Assembly: GCA_963781785.1 (NCBI GenBank)
Contig: CAWAHD010000004.1
Span: forward strand, 558,001-622,000
Direction: 5' to 3'
Origin: CAWAHD01 sp963781785
GTDB lineage: Bacteria; Planctomycetota; Planctomycetia; Isosphaerales; Isosphaeraceae
DNA: 64,000 nt
Shown: positions 56,825 to 64,000 of the stretch, piece by piece
How positions within the stretch are numbered: position 1 is the stretch's first letter
How the letters are laid out: every line of letters begins with the position of its first letter
The notes under the pieces: generated by a model
The model's database searches: none
What the model was told of the DNA's origin: nothing
Seen by the model: the letters and a program-made list of their open reading frames with translations, nothing else
Program-made: the position numbers and the translations under genes

Positions 56825-58582
56825 TCAAGGCGATTGCGGAGTGATGATGACAAGCTCTTGCGGCGACCACTTCAGCTCGATGCCCGATCCGGCGATCTTC
56901 GCGTGAATGAGGTGGGTCTTGCCATCCTTCAGCGATGGGGGGGGCGGGATGAGAAAGACGTGCCGGCCGTTGCCCTTGCCGGCCTCGACGAGATCGGAGC
57001 GCGGCCGATCGGCGACGACCATCATCAGGAAGCGCTCACCGTCGTACAACTCCACCATAATCGGCGTGTCAGGCCGCCGCGGGTCCCAGGCCCAGCCTTC
57101 GATTTTCTTGGGCCGGACCCGTTCCAGGAAGCCCTCCATCGTCGGTCCGGTCGCCGCCATGGCGGCACTGTTCGATCCCGGAACGGCATCGTTACCGTCC
57201 AGACCTGGTGGTATCCGGTATTCCTCCGACCGGCCAGTCACCCAGCGGTAGGCCTTGCTCCGGAACAGACACCGTGTCATCTCGCTGTCCGTCCAGTCCC
57301 AGAGCCGCTCCCGGTTCTGGTCGACGTTATTGGGAATCACTTCCCAGCCACTCGGGTACACTTCGGCCCCGAGGAACTGGACGCCGATCGAGAGGGCAAT
57401 CAAGGCGAGCGAAATCCAGAGGACCGGTCTGCAACGTGCGCTCGCCCAGTCGAGTGCCAGGCCCAGGACGACCGCCAAGAGCGGGATCACCTCGGTCCAG
57501 TAGCGCGGCCCGTAACTGAAACCGGCCCACCAGACCGAGAAGGTCGAGATCAGGAGCGCATGAGCCACCAAGGCGGCAAGCAGCCAGGGAAGCAATCCCG
57601 ACGGGCGCAGGCGGAAGAACGCAAACGGGAGATAGGCAAACGCAACCAATGTCCACGGAGTGAAGACGAAGAGCCCCCGGCTCGGGCTCAGCAAAGTCCC
57701 CTTGAGCCCAACTTGCCACGGGGTCGCAAACTGCGCGGCTTCGAATTGAGAGTAAAAGCCCGCCGCGGTGCCCAGATACGAGCGGTTGTAACTGATGAGT
57801 GCCGCGCCGATCACGAGTGGGGCCGCCATGAACCAGAGAAGCCTGCGCGGATGCCGCAGCGCAACCCAGACCGCCGTCACAACCGCGAACACCAGGTCAA
57901 TCGGTCGCGAGGAGACCAGGAGCGCGGCCGTGAGCCCTGCCGTCAACAACCGCAGCCGTGACGGCGATTCCGCCATGAGCAAGAGCACCGTGAGCGCCAG
58001 CATGAGCGCGGCCGGACCGTGCTGCCAGAGGGTCTGGCTGGCGATCGCCCAGAGTGTCGAGCCCAGTGCAGCGGCCGTCGCGGCCACCCATGCCGCGCGC
58101 CTCAGCCCCAGCCGCAAGAGCACGGCCAGGAGAGCGAGGTCCGCCAGGGCCACAACCGCGGCAGACGAACGCTTGGTAATCGTTTCGAACCACTCCGGAT
58201 GACTTTTCTCCCAGCCCGGATCGGTCCAATCGAGCACAAGGATCTGCGGAATCGCCAACGGCATCGCCACGATGGCCGGCCCAACCGGATAGGCCGACAC
58301 ATAATGGTTATCGAGCATCCGCAGGTAGTACGGGAGTTGCGGGTAATGCCAGTGCTTGAACAAGCCATCGCGGTACCGATCAAGATAAAACCCGTCGCCA
58401 CGCAGGAGCGCATAGACGAGGAATTTCGCAGGAACCGAGTCGCCCCCTTCAATCTCCCGGCCATTGCTGAGGTAGACGGCGAACACACCCGCGCACCACA
58501 GAAGCGCGAGCGCCCTTGTCCGCCACGACGAAGCCGCCGGCGACGCGGTCTGCCGATCCTCTTGCTCGCGCTCGGGGTTCAC
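56825..58582 (-). CDS. polytopic membrane protein, GT39-like
   Basis: A 585-residue protein with about eleven helices. The first luminal loop holds LSNGREIEGGDSVPAKFLVYALLRGDGFYLDRYRD and HYPQLPYYLRMLDNHYVSAYPVGPAIVAMPLA, followed by RSSAAVVALADLALLAVLLRLGLRR, and later GTLLSPSRGLFVFTPWTLVAFAYLPF. The layout resembles PMT/ArnT-type glycosyltransferases, though the acidic catalytic pair is not obvious. A C-terminal soluble domain (KKIEGWAWDPRRPDTPIMVELYDGERFLM) is beta-rich. Its start overlaps the stop of the preceding secreted-protein gene by 4 nt. Confidence 0.72.
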   Translation of the reverse strand: MNPEREQEDRQTASPAASSWRTRALALLWCAGVFAVYLSNGREIEGGDSVPAKFLVYALLRGDGFYLDRYRDGLFKHWHYPQLPYYLRMLDNHYVSAYPVGPAIVAMPLAIPQILVLDWTDPGWEKSHPEWFETITKRSSAAVVALADLALLAVLLRLGLRRAAWVAATAAALGSTLWAIASQTLWQHGPAALMLALTVLLLMAESPSRLRLLTAGLTAALLVSSRPIDLVFAVVTAVWVALRHPRRLLWFMAAPLVIGAALISYNRSYLGTAAGFYSQFEAAQFATPWQVGLKGTLLSPSRGLFVFTPWTLVAFAYLPFAFFRLRPSGLLPWLLAALVAHALLISTFSVWWAGFSYGPRYWTEVIPLLAVVLGLALDWASARCRPVLWISLALIALSIGVQFLGAEVYPSGWEVIPNNVDQNRERLWDWTDSEMTRCLFRSKAYRWVTGRSEEYRIPPGLDGNDAVPGSNSAAMAATGPTMEGFLERVRPKKIEGWAWDPRRPDTPIMVELYDGERFLMMVVADRPRSDLVEAGKGNGRHVFLIPPPPSLKDGKTHLIHAKIAGSGIELKWSPQELVIITPQSP

Positions 58583-59445
58583 GGTTTGGTGCCTCCGGCC
58601 GCAGGCGCCGGTCCGTCGTGAATGATGCGATCCACGTAGATCCGGTACTCCTCGCGCGGATACATCACCAGCGAATCTTGCCCCTCGATGCTGGGTGAGC
58701 GATAGATCACGCTGCCCTTGTGCTGCACCGAAAAACCCATGTCCGTGAAGCGGGCGAGCCCGCGCTGCCAGATCGGGGGCCCGCCTCCTCGAAGGCTTCG
58801 CGCTTCAATCACGAGCAGTACCTCCGGGTCGGTTCCGGCCGAGGTCACCAAGGCGAACAACGCCCCGTCGACAACATCAGGGTCGGTGCTTTCGTAACGA
58901 TAAAGCGGCTGCGGCAGCACGCGTAGCTCGTAGCGGTTGTTGTTGCGATCGCGGGTGCTGGCTGAGAACGCGCGGGCCAGCGCGCGCATCTGCCCCAGCC
59001 GCTGCGCCGGCGAGCCTGCCGGTGCAGGCGCCCCGTCGATCGGCACCAGCTCGATCCCCGGTCCCCTGGGTCGCCAGTAATGCTTGTGTTCTCCCTGACG
59101 CTCGACTTTGAGCTCTCTGAGCGACAGCGAATGGAATTCGTGAGCGATCCCGCGCATTCCGCCGCCGCCCGATGAAAAGATCGTCGCAATCGCTTCGGGC
59201 CGTCCCCGGCTCGTCCAGACGAACACCGCTCCCTGCTGCGACAAGCGGACGGGGTTCGTCCAGACGTAAACCGGGTCTTTGCGGAACTCGATCGGTTCCT
59301 TCCGGGTTGCGCCACGGTACATGGTGAATTCGAGCGCATCGCCCTGATGAAGCTTCAAAAGCCGCTCGCGGAGGGCCTTCGCACTTTCCGGGTCGTCCGC
59401 ACCGGGCAGGGCAAGAAGCAAGGGAAGAACGATGACCAGATTCAT
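58579..59445 (-). CDS. secreted protein of unknown function
   Basis: A 288-residue protein with a short signal peptide (MNLVIVLPLLLALPGADD). The body has LRERLLKLHQGDALEFTMYRG, PVYVWTNPVRLSQQGAVFVWTSRGRPEAIATIF, VDGALFALVTSAGTDPEVLLVIEAR and SLVMYPREEYRIYVDRIIHD. I recall planctomycete hypothetical proteins with this pattern but no known role. It is coupled by a 4-nt ATGA overlap to the downstream membrane protein gene. A REP-like pair lies 55 bp upstream of its start. Confidence 0.7.
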   Translation of the reverse strand: MNLVIVLPLLLALPGADDPESAKALRERLLKLHQGDALEFTMYRGATRKEPIEFRKDPVYVWTNPVRLSQQGAVFVWTSRGRPEAIATIFSSGGGGMRGIAHEFHSLSLRELKVERQGEHKHYWRPRGPGIELVPIDGAPAPAGSPAQRLGQMRALARAFSASTRDRNNNRYELRVLPQPLYRYESTDPDVVDGALFALVTSAGTDPEVLLVIEARSLRGGGPPIWQRGLARFTDMGFSVQHKGSVIYRSPSIEGQDSLVMYPREEYRIYVDRIIHDGPAPAAGGTKP

Positions 59446-59499
59446 CGCGGCACTCCTCGGACCGGTTGTCGGTGCTCCCCCGGCAGGAACTGCCCGGAT

Positions 59500-59548
59500 G
59501 GAGGTCAGGCTTTCCGGGCTGACAACGTTAGCCCGGAAAGCCTGACCT
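59500..59548. repeat. REP-like hairpin pair, GGAG variant
   Basis: GGAG (59500-59503) precedes GTCAGGCTTTCCGGGCTGAC (59504-59523). An inverse partner lies at 59530-59548, so AGGTCAGGCTTTCCGGGCT (59502-59520) pairs perfectly with its complement. It is upstream of the secreted-protein gene. Confidence 0.75.
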
Positions 59549-59747
59549 GCTACACAGAGACTTCTGCGCTTCCACTGAGCGGCCGTGTCCCACCGAATTC
59601 GTTCGGGTTACAGAGCAAGTCGCGCGACTACAATCATCATCCACGAATAGGGCGACGTCAAGCGATTGTTCGGCCTCTTGCTCCCAGGGAAAGGGCGGCG
59701 AGCCTGGGACGGGGACCGGATCCCCATGGTTTGCACTGCATGTCCTG

Positions 59748-59867
59748 TCAGCTTGGTGCGGTCACCGAAGTGTGCGGACTGGCCTCCGGAACCACCTCGA
59801 TTCCCGCGGCCACCGGGTTGAGATCGATGTCAGCGCAAATCGTGAACAGCGCTTCTTCATCGAAAAC
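59748..59867 (-). pseudogene. fragment of a REP-associated-type (Y1) transposase
   Basis: The minus strand reads VFDEEALFTICADIDLNPVA, then AGIEVVPEASPHTSV and a stop at 59748-59750. This is the conserved D-E-(A/E)-L-L-A-x-C-x-Y-(I/V)-D-L-N-P-V segment downstream of the catalytic tyrosine region in REP-associated transposases. Only about 40 residues survive. In the 632-bp gap 59549-60181 I see nothing else. Confidence 0.65.
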
Positions 59868-60181
59868 TCCAACGCTCCGGAGCCGCCGCTCGAAGATTGG
59901 GCCTCAGTTTCTCTCACATCTGTCGCACTTTCACCGTTCGCGAAGTGCCACACATGCCGAGCCCCGTCCGCCGACCCCGGCTCGCTGCGCCCATTTGCTC
60001 GCTCGGCCACTTCGGATTGCTCCGCAGCAACCGGATCCTGAGCCAGTATCGGCATGATTCTTGCCGGGATGTTTGACAGAGGTTTCCGGGGGTCGTGGCG
60101 CCCGTGTCACAGTGAATCCGCTCGCGGACGTGGCGCCGCGAGCCGGCGGCGAGTTGTTTTTAGCGAAAGCGATCCCGCACC

Positions 60182-60700
60182 ATGCCAAGTTTCAACCAGA
60201 ATCGTCGACGTACGGAACTACGGGTCGAATCGCTCGAAGGGAAGGCGCTGCTCTCGACGGGAACCGGAATGCACCACATTGCACCCGATCTGCGGTCCGC
60301 CCGGATCATCGACCAGGCACCGGCCCCGTTCAGCGGTACACTGACAGGGCTCTATAGCAACATCCATATTCCCTTCGCCGGCTATCTGCTGAATTACGCG
60401 ACCTCAGGGACGTTGACCGGCGTCGGGTCGACCCGACTGCGCGGCTCGCTGTTCGTGCGCGGCGCGACTTCTCGTGCGGGCCGGTTCGCCGGCAAACTCG
60501 CGCTGCACAACGACGGCGGCTCGATGATCATCAGGGTCTTCCAGACGGCCGTTTCGGGCACGGATACCTACATAGTCGGCCGCGCCGGTGGAATCGACAG
60601 CGCTGATCGCGGAGACATCGGAACGCTCACGATTACTCAGAGCCCGACAATGAGCGTGCCCTACTACATCTCCGGGCAAGCGACGATGACATTCAGTTGA
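60182..60700 (+). CDS. small secreted protein with planctomycete leader motif
   Basis: A 172-residue protein whose N-terminus (NQNRRRTELRVESLEGKALLS) contains the planctomycete leader motif, the same type as that of the IPT gene. The body is Gly/Thr/Ser-rich and beta-type: GTLTGVGSTRLRGSLFVRGATSRAGRFAGKLALHN and DIGTLTITQSPTMSV. No family is recognised. It probably belongs to the set of surface proteins exported by the leader-recognising pathway of this phylum. Confidence 0.68.
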   Translation: MPSFNQNRRRTELRVESLEGKALLSTGTGMHHIAPDLRSARIIDQAPAPFSGTLTGLYSNIHIPFAGYLLNYATSGTLTGVGSTRLRGSLFVRGATSRAGRFAGKLALHNDGGSMIIRVFQTAVSGTDTYIVGRAGGIDSADRGDIGTLTITQSPTMSVPYYISGQATMTFS

Positions 60701-60775
60701 CGGACGCGCGCACGCCGTGAGCAAAGCCCAATACCTTGCGTGCTCGTTCTCTGTGAATCTGAAGAACAGCCAGGT

Positions 60776-60781
60776 TATAAT
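60776..60781 (+). promoter_or_regulatory. putative -10 box of the first Uma2 gene
   Basis: A perfect TATAAT, 48 bp before the ATG at 60829. The -35 region is weak (TGTGAA near 60752). The box is kept in the second copy. Confidence 0.4.
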
Positions 60782-60828
60782 GGATTCGGTTTCTGTCATT
60801 CCGCACCCATGGGACCGGAGGGTTGCCG

Positions 60829-61542
60829 ATGGCGACGATTCCCTCGATTGATGCCGGTGAGGCCGTTGCGTCCGCCCCGGCGCCGCCCTTGCGACCCTGC
60901 TTGGACTCGATCGTCACCGAGGATGACACCCCCGTGGACAACGTGTTCTCAGAGAAACAGCAAAGGCTGCTGACCGAGCCGCTGTACAGCTCCTGGGATG
61001 CCGGCCAACCGTTCATGGCGATGGCCAACGTGGGATTGTTTTACGCCATCCGCCAGCCACCTTTGGTGCCGGATGTCCTTTTGAGCCTGGACGTCGAGGT
61101 TTCGGGAGATTGGTTGGCCAAGGAGCACCGGTCGTATTTTCTCTGGGAGTTCGGCAAGGCACCGGAGGCCGTCGTGGAAATCGTGTCGAACACACAGGGG
61201 GGCGAAACGACGGACAAAATGCTCAAGTATGCCCAGATCGGCATCGTTTACTATGCCATTTACGACCCCGCCGGGGCGGTGCAGTCCGAGCCTTTGAGAG
61301 TCTTTGTGCTGCGCGAGAAAAGTTACGCGCCGTGTTCTCCTGAATGGCTGCCGGTCCTGGGATTGGGGCTGACGCTCTGGCGGGGGCCGTTCGAGAATTG
61401 GGAAACAGACTGGCTGCGTTGGTGCGATCGCCAGGGACGAGTCATTGCAACCGGAGCCGAACGCGCCGGCGAGGAACGCGATCGCGCGGAACGGCTCGCC
61501 GCCCAGTTGCGCGGCCTGGGCGTCACTCCCGAAGAGCGGTGA
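60829..61542 (+). CDS. Uma2-family (PD-(D/E)XK) endonuclease-like protein, copy 1
   Basis: A 237-residue protein from the ATG at 60829. Probable nuclease residues are the D of PPLVPDVLLSLDV, the E of AVVEIVSNTQGGE and the K of TDKMLKYAQIGIVYYAIYDP, in the Uma2 order. The C-terminus is a charged helix (ERAGEERDRAERLAAQLRGLG). Uma2 proteins are abundant in planctomycetes and cyanobacteria; their real role is unknown. It differs from copy 2 at one residue in the core (GQPFMAM against GRPFMAM) and lacks the 14-residue insertion in the tail. Confidence 0.85.
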   Translation: MATIPSIDAGEAVASAPAPPLRPCLDSIVTEDDTPVDNVFSEKQQRLLTEPLYSSWDAGQPFMAMANVGLFYAIRQPPLVPDVLLSLDVEVSGDWLAKEHRSYFLWEFGKAPEAVVEIVSNTQGGETTDKMLKYAQIGIVYYAIYDPAGAVQSEPLRVFVLREKSYAPCSPEWLPVLGLGLTLWRGPFENWETDWLRWCDRQGRVIATGAERAGEERDRAERLAAQLRGLGVTPEER

Positions 61543-61927
61543 ACATCGCCTCAAGGGGCCCGAGAGCCTTTTTCGGTCTCGAACCCTGCGTCTTCGGAGT
61601 CCTGTTCCGGGCCCAAATCCGATGTTCAGCGGCGAGAGCCGGCGGCCGCACGAGCACCCGGAAACCGGAGGGATTGCAGACACCCAAGGGTCACCAAAGG
61701 TAAGGAAGCTAGACACCCACGACTCGGCCGTGTGTGCGTGCAGGCGGTAAGACGCTCACCTGTCGATCATCCACCCATGCGACGTTTCGCGGTAAATGTG
61801 CACGCAGAGTCACCCAACATCCAGCCAGCTAACGAAATACGCTTGTCGCGAATCCGCAGGCCACCCCGGCGAATTCTTGGGTGTCTGGCATCCTTTCGTT
61901 CTCTGTGAATCTGAAGAACAGCCAGGT

Positions 61928-61933
61928 TATAAT
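61928..61933 (+). promoter_or_regulatory. putative -10 box of the second Uma2 gene
   Basis: The duplicated TATAAT, again 48 bp before the ATG (61981). Confidence 0.4.
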
Positions 61934-61980
61934 GGATTCGGTTTCTGTCATTCCGCACCCATGGGACCGGAGGGTTGCCG

Positions 61981-62736
61981 ATGGCGACGATTCCCTCGAT
62001 TGATGCCGGTGAGGCCGTTGCGTCCGCCCCGGCGCCGCCCTTGCGACCCTGCTTGGACTCGATCGTCACCGAGGATGACACCCCCGTGGACAACGTGTTC
62101 TCAGAGAAACAGCAAAGGCTGCTGACCGAGCCGCTGTACAGCTCCTGGGATGCCGGCCGACCGTTCATGGCGATGGCCAACGTGGGATTGTTTTACGCCA
62201 TCCGCCAGCCACCTTTGGTGCCGGATGTCCTTTTGAGCCTGGACGTCGAGGTTTCGGGAGATTGGTTGGCCAAGGAGCACCGGTCGTATTTTCTCTGGGA
62301 GTTCGGCAAGGCACCGGAGGCCGTCGTGGAAATCGTGTCGAACACACAGGGGGGCGAAACGACGGACAAAATGCTCAAGTATGCCCAGATCGGCATCGTT
62401 TACTATGCCATTTACGACCCCGCCGGGGCGGTGCAGTCCGAGCCTTTGAGAGTCTTTGTGCTGCGCGAGAAAAGTTACGCGCCGTGTTCTCCTGAATGGC
62501 TGCCGGTCCTGGGATTGGGGCTGACGCTCTGGCGGGGGCCGTTCGAGAATTGGGAAACAGACTGGCTGCGTTGGTGCGATCGCCAGGGACGAGTCATTGC
62601 AACCGGAGCCGAACGCGCCGGCGAGGAACGCGATCGCGCCGACCAGGAACGCGATCGCGCCGACCACGAACGCGATCGCGCGGAACGGCTCGCCGCCCAG
62701 TTGCGCGGCCTGGGCGTCACTCCCGAAGAGCGGTGA
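61981..62736 (+). CDS. Uma2-family endonuclease-like protein, copy 2 with expanded tail
   Basis: A 251-residue near-copy of the gene at 60829-61542, with the same PDVLLSLDV, VVEIVS and DKMLKY residues. The tail has two extra 7-residue units (ERDRADQ, ERDRADH) encoded by 21-bp steps that repeat GAACGCGATCGCGCCGAC. This is a small coding minisatellite lengthening the terminal coiled coil. Near-identity of the rest shows a recent duplication; both frames are intact. Confidence 0.85.
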   Translation: MATIPSIDAGEAVASAPAPPLRPCLDSIVTEDDTPVDNVFSEKQQRLLTEPLYSSWDAGRPFMAMANVGLFYAIRQPPLVPDVLLSLDVEVSGDWLAKEHRSYFLWEFGKAPEAVVEIVSNTQGGETTDKMLKYAQIGIVYYAIYDPAGAVQSEPLRVFVLREKSYAPCSPEWLPVLGLGLTLWRGPFENWETDWLRWCDRQGRVIATGAERAGEERDRADQERDRADHERDRAERLAAQLRGLGVTPEER

Positions 62737-62791
62737 TCATCGCCTCAAGGGGCTCGAGAGCCTATTTCCGTCTCGAACCCTGCGTCTTCGA

Positions 62792-62864
62792 GACGGAATC
62801 CGGGACGCGCGGACGGAAACCGGGACGCGATTAGTTGGGACGGAAACCGGGACGCGATTAGTTG
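62792..62864. repeat. perfect 27-bp tandem repeat plus partial copy
   Basis: 62811-62837 and 62838-62864 are identical 27-mers (GGACGGAAACCGGGACGCGA followed by TTAGTTG), preceded by a partial copy at 62792-62810. A related pair lies at 56661-56708. It sits between copy 2 of Uma2 and the next gene. Confidence 0.8.
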
Positions 62865-62911
62865 TTCTCCACATTGTTGATCCGGAGATGCCCGGCGAGA
62901 GAGGAACAGCG

Positions 62912-63915
62912 ATGCCACACTCCATCCGCCTCGGCCGTTTGCTGGGTCTGGTCGGTATCGGTGTCTGGCTCGGCTCGCCACCGTCGCTCGTCCGGGCCCA
63001 GGTCGAGAAGTCCCGTCCCGGCGCCGAGCCGCGGCGAAGGCGCCCGCTGAGGATCGGGGCGTGCCGCGGGTCTCGCTCCTCCGGCTCCAGGTCGTCAAGC
63101 CGGATCCGGGGCAGCCGGATGGGCCCGCCGGCTTACCGCGCCGGAATCGGTTCGGGTTCGAGGCCGCGCCTCGCGAAGGGACCTCGCTCACTTTCACGTT
63201 CGACGAGCCGGATCAGTTGATCCTCGGCCTGGAGGCCAAGGACTGCAAGATCACCAGGTTCCGCGACGACAAGGACACCGACCTGGCCCCGGACAGGATC
63301 GAACCCGCGGCGGCCGAGATGATCGTCGCTCCTCGATTTGGCCAGGACCAAGGCCCCCTATCGGCAGAGGTGGATCCCACCGGCCATCGCGCGACGATCA
63401 CCGTCCATTCGCCGCGGGTTCCGGCCGGCGGGGCGAATCGGCTCATCCTCGAGGCTGTCCTGGTCGTGAAGTATGGCCGGGGAGAGAAGACTCTCGAGCA
63501 GAAGAACGTCAACCTGAAGGTGGACAAGCTCACCGTGAGCCCGATCCCCTTGCTCGTGATGAGCGAGGGCGGAGCCGGCCAGGGGATGATGCAGAGGGAC
63601 GGTACGCAGGTGACACTCTTCCATCACCAGCCCCTCGGCGAAATCAGGAAGGTCGACTTCATCGGGCCGGATGGCCAGGAAATCCCAGCGCGCGGCAGCG
63701 GCGCCGGGTCTAGTGGGTCGCTTCAGATGACGCACTACTTTCTGGCGAAGAAAGTCGAGACCTGCACCGTCCGGCTCACCGTGCCCGAGACGATCGAGAC
63801 GGTGCATATGGCCGTCTCGATCAACACTGGCATCGGTTTTCCTCCCTTTGCGAGCCGACGAATTCTCCCGGCTCCCGAGCCGCAAAGGACACCGAAAGGT
63901 GCGGCGGCAAAATGA
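62912..63915 (+). CDS. secreted protein of unknown function (one frameshift)
   Basis: The ATG at 62912 gives a signal peptide (LGRLLGLVGIGVWLGSPPSLVRA). The frame slips near 63030, where CCG-CGG-CGA reads as if one G were lost; the next frame continues AKAPAEDRGVPRVSLLRLQVV, then FGFEAAPREGTSLTFTFDEPDQLILGLEA, ANRLILEAVLVVKYGRGEKTLEQKNV and ETCTVRLTVPETIETVHMAVSIN to a stop at 63913. With one base restored it has 335 codons. The body is beta-rich and no family is recognised. 63916-64000 holds nothing I can support. Confidence 0.68.
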
Positions 63916-64000
63916 TTTCGGCCTCTGGTCACGCGTGGTCCGATCAGCGATGACGAGACACGGGACTCGACCGAATTCGCGCGCATTCCGTGTCATGAGC

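Larger units (their letters stand above)
60745..62790 (+). repeat. direct tandem duplication of a Uma2 gene with its promoter
   Basis: 60745-61596 and 61897-62790 are near-identical, offset by 1,152 bp until a 42-bp length difference near the 3' end. The copies include the 5' region (TATAAT box) and about 50 bp after the stop. About 300 bp of unrelated sequence separates them (61597-61896); I see nothing to annotate there. Confidence 0.9.

Noticed and set aside
59762..60055. 97-codon minus-strand gene
   Set aside because: Only the overlapping frame reading FDEEALFTICADIDLNPV is protein-like; this frame is a shadow of it plus unrelated sequence.

Overview
The window looks like high-GC chromosomal DNA of a planctomycete, most likely an Isosphaeraceae/Gemmatales-type organism. 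The pointers are all lineage markers: a TIGR03067 protein, a Planctomycete-specific ECF sigma factor next to a WD40/TPR serine/threonine kinase, a DUF1501 plus cytochrome-DUF1549/DUF1553 pair, Uma2 nucleases, a PEP-CTERM protein, and large surface proteins that begin with a short (L/V)E-x-R/G-x-(I/A)LL/VLS motif. Housekeeping genes (metG, ispG) sit among the accessory genes, and I saw no plasmid, phage or rRNA signal.

Layout. 1-4.3 kb: small secreted and membrane proteins, a GTAG-led REP-like hairpin pair and a decayed 78/67-bp tandem repeat. 4.4-10.2 kb: sigma factor and its giant kinase, which is split by four one-base insertions. 10.6-16.8 kb: a glycan locus with WecE-type aminotransferase, WecD-type acetyltransferase, polyprenyl-phosphate glycosyltransferase, polytopic membrane protein and sulfotransferase. 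17-24.6 kb: metG, a coiled-coil membrane protein, a PEP-CTERM protein, an aldehyde dehydrogenase between two simple-sequence hairpins, ispG and a methyltransferase. 24.7-30.3 kb: four minus-strand genes joined by 4-nt stop/start overlaps (MetE-like, UlaG-like, xylulokinase, GT39-like). 31-36 kb: GH51 arabinofuranosidase, then BlaI and M56 peptidase. 36-46 kb: DUF1501/DUF1549 pair, ABC-2 permease, large membrane protein, and a redoxin/cytochrome/copper-monooxygenase/CBM48 fusion. 46-51.9 kb: esterase, an autoregulated GntR with an SPFH protein, a glycosyltransferase, small proteins and an AraC-type protein that has lost its HTH. 52.5-64 kb: a 13-repeat IPT/TIG surface protein, a membrane glycosyltransferase, transposase remnants, a recent tandem duplication of a Uma2 gene and a secreted protein.

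Two themes run through the window. First, at least ten genes are broken by single-base gains or losses, often in homopolymers; for all but one gene I located the shift closely by hand, and in each case the corrected length is divisible by three. That pattern suggests consensus errors in a draft assembly more than wholesale gene decay, though decay is possible for individual genes. Second, hairpins with the core GTCAGGCTTTCCAGCCTGAC, each preceded by GTAG or GGAG, lie in four intergenic gaps, and two remnants of a REP-associated-type (Y1) transposase lie in the same window. This is the layout expected of a planctomycete REP/RAYT system and is the most interesting signal I found.
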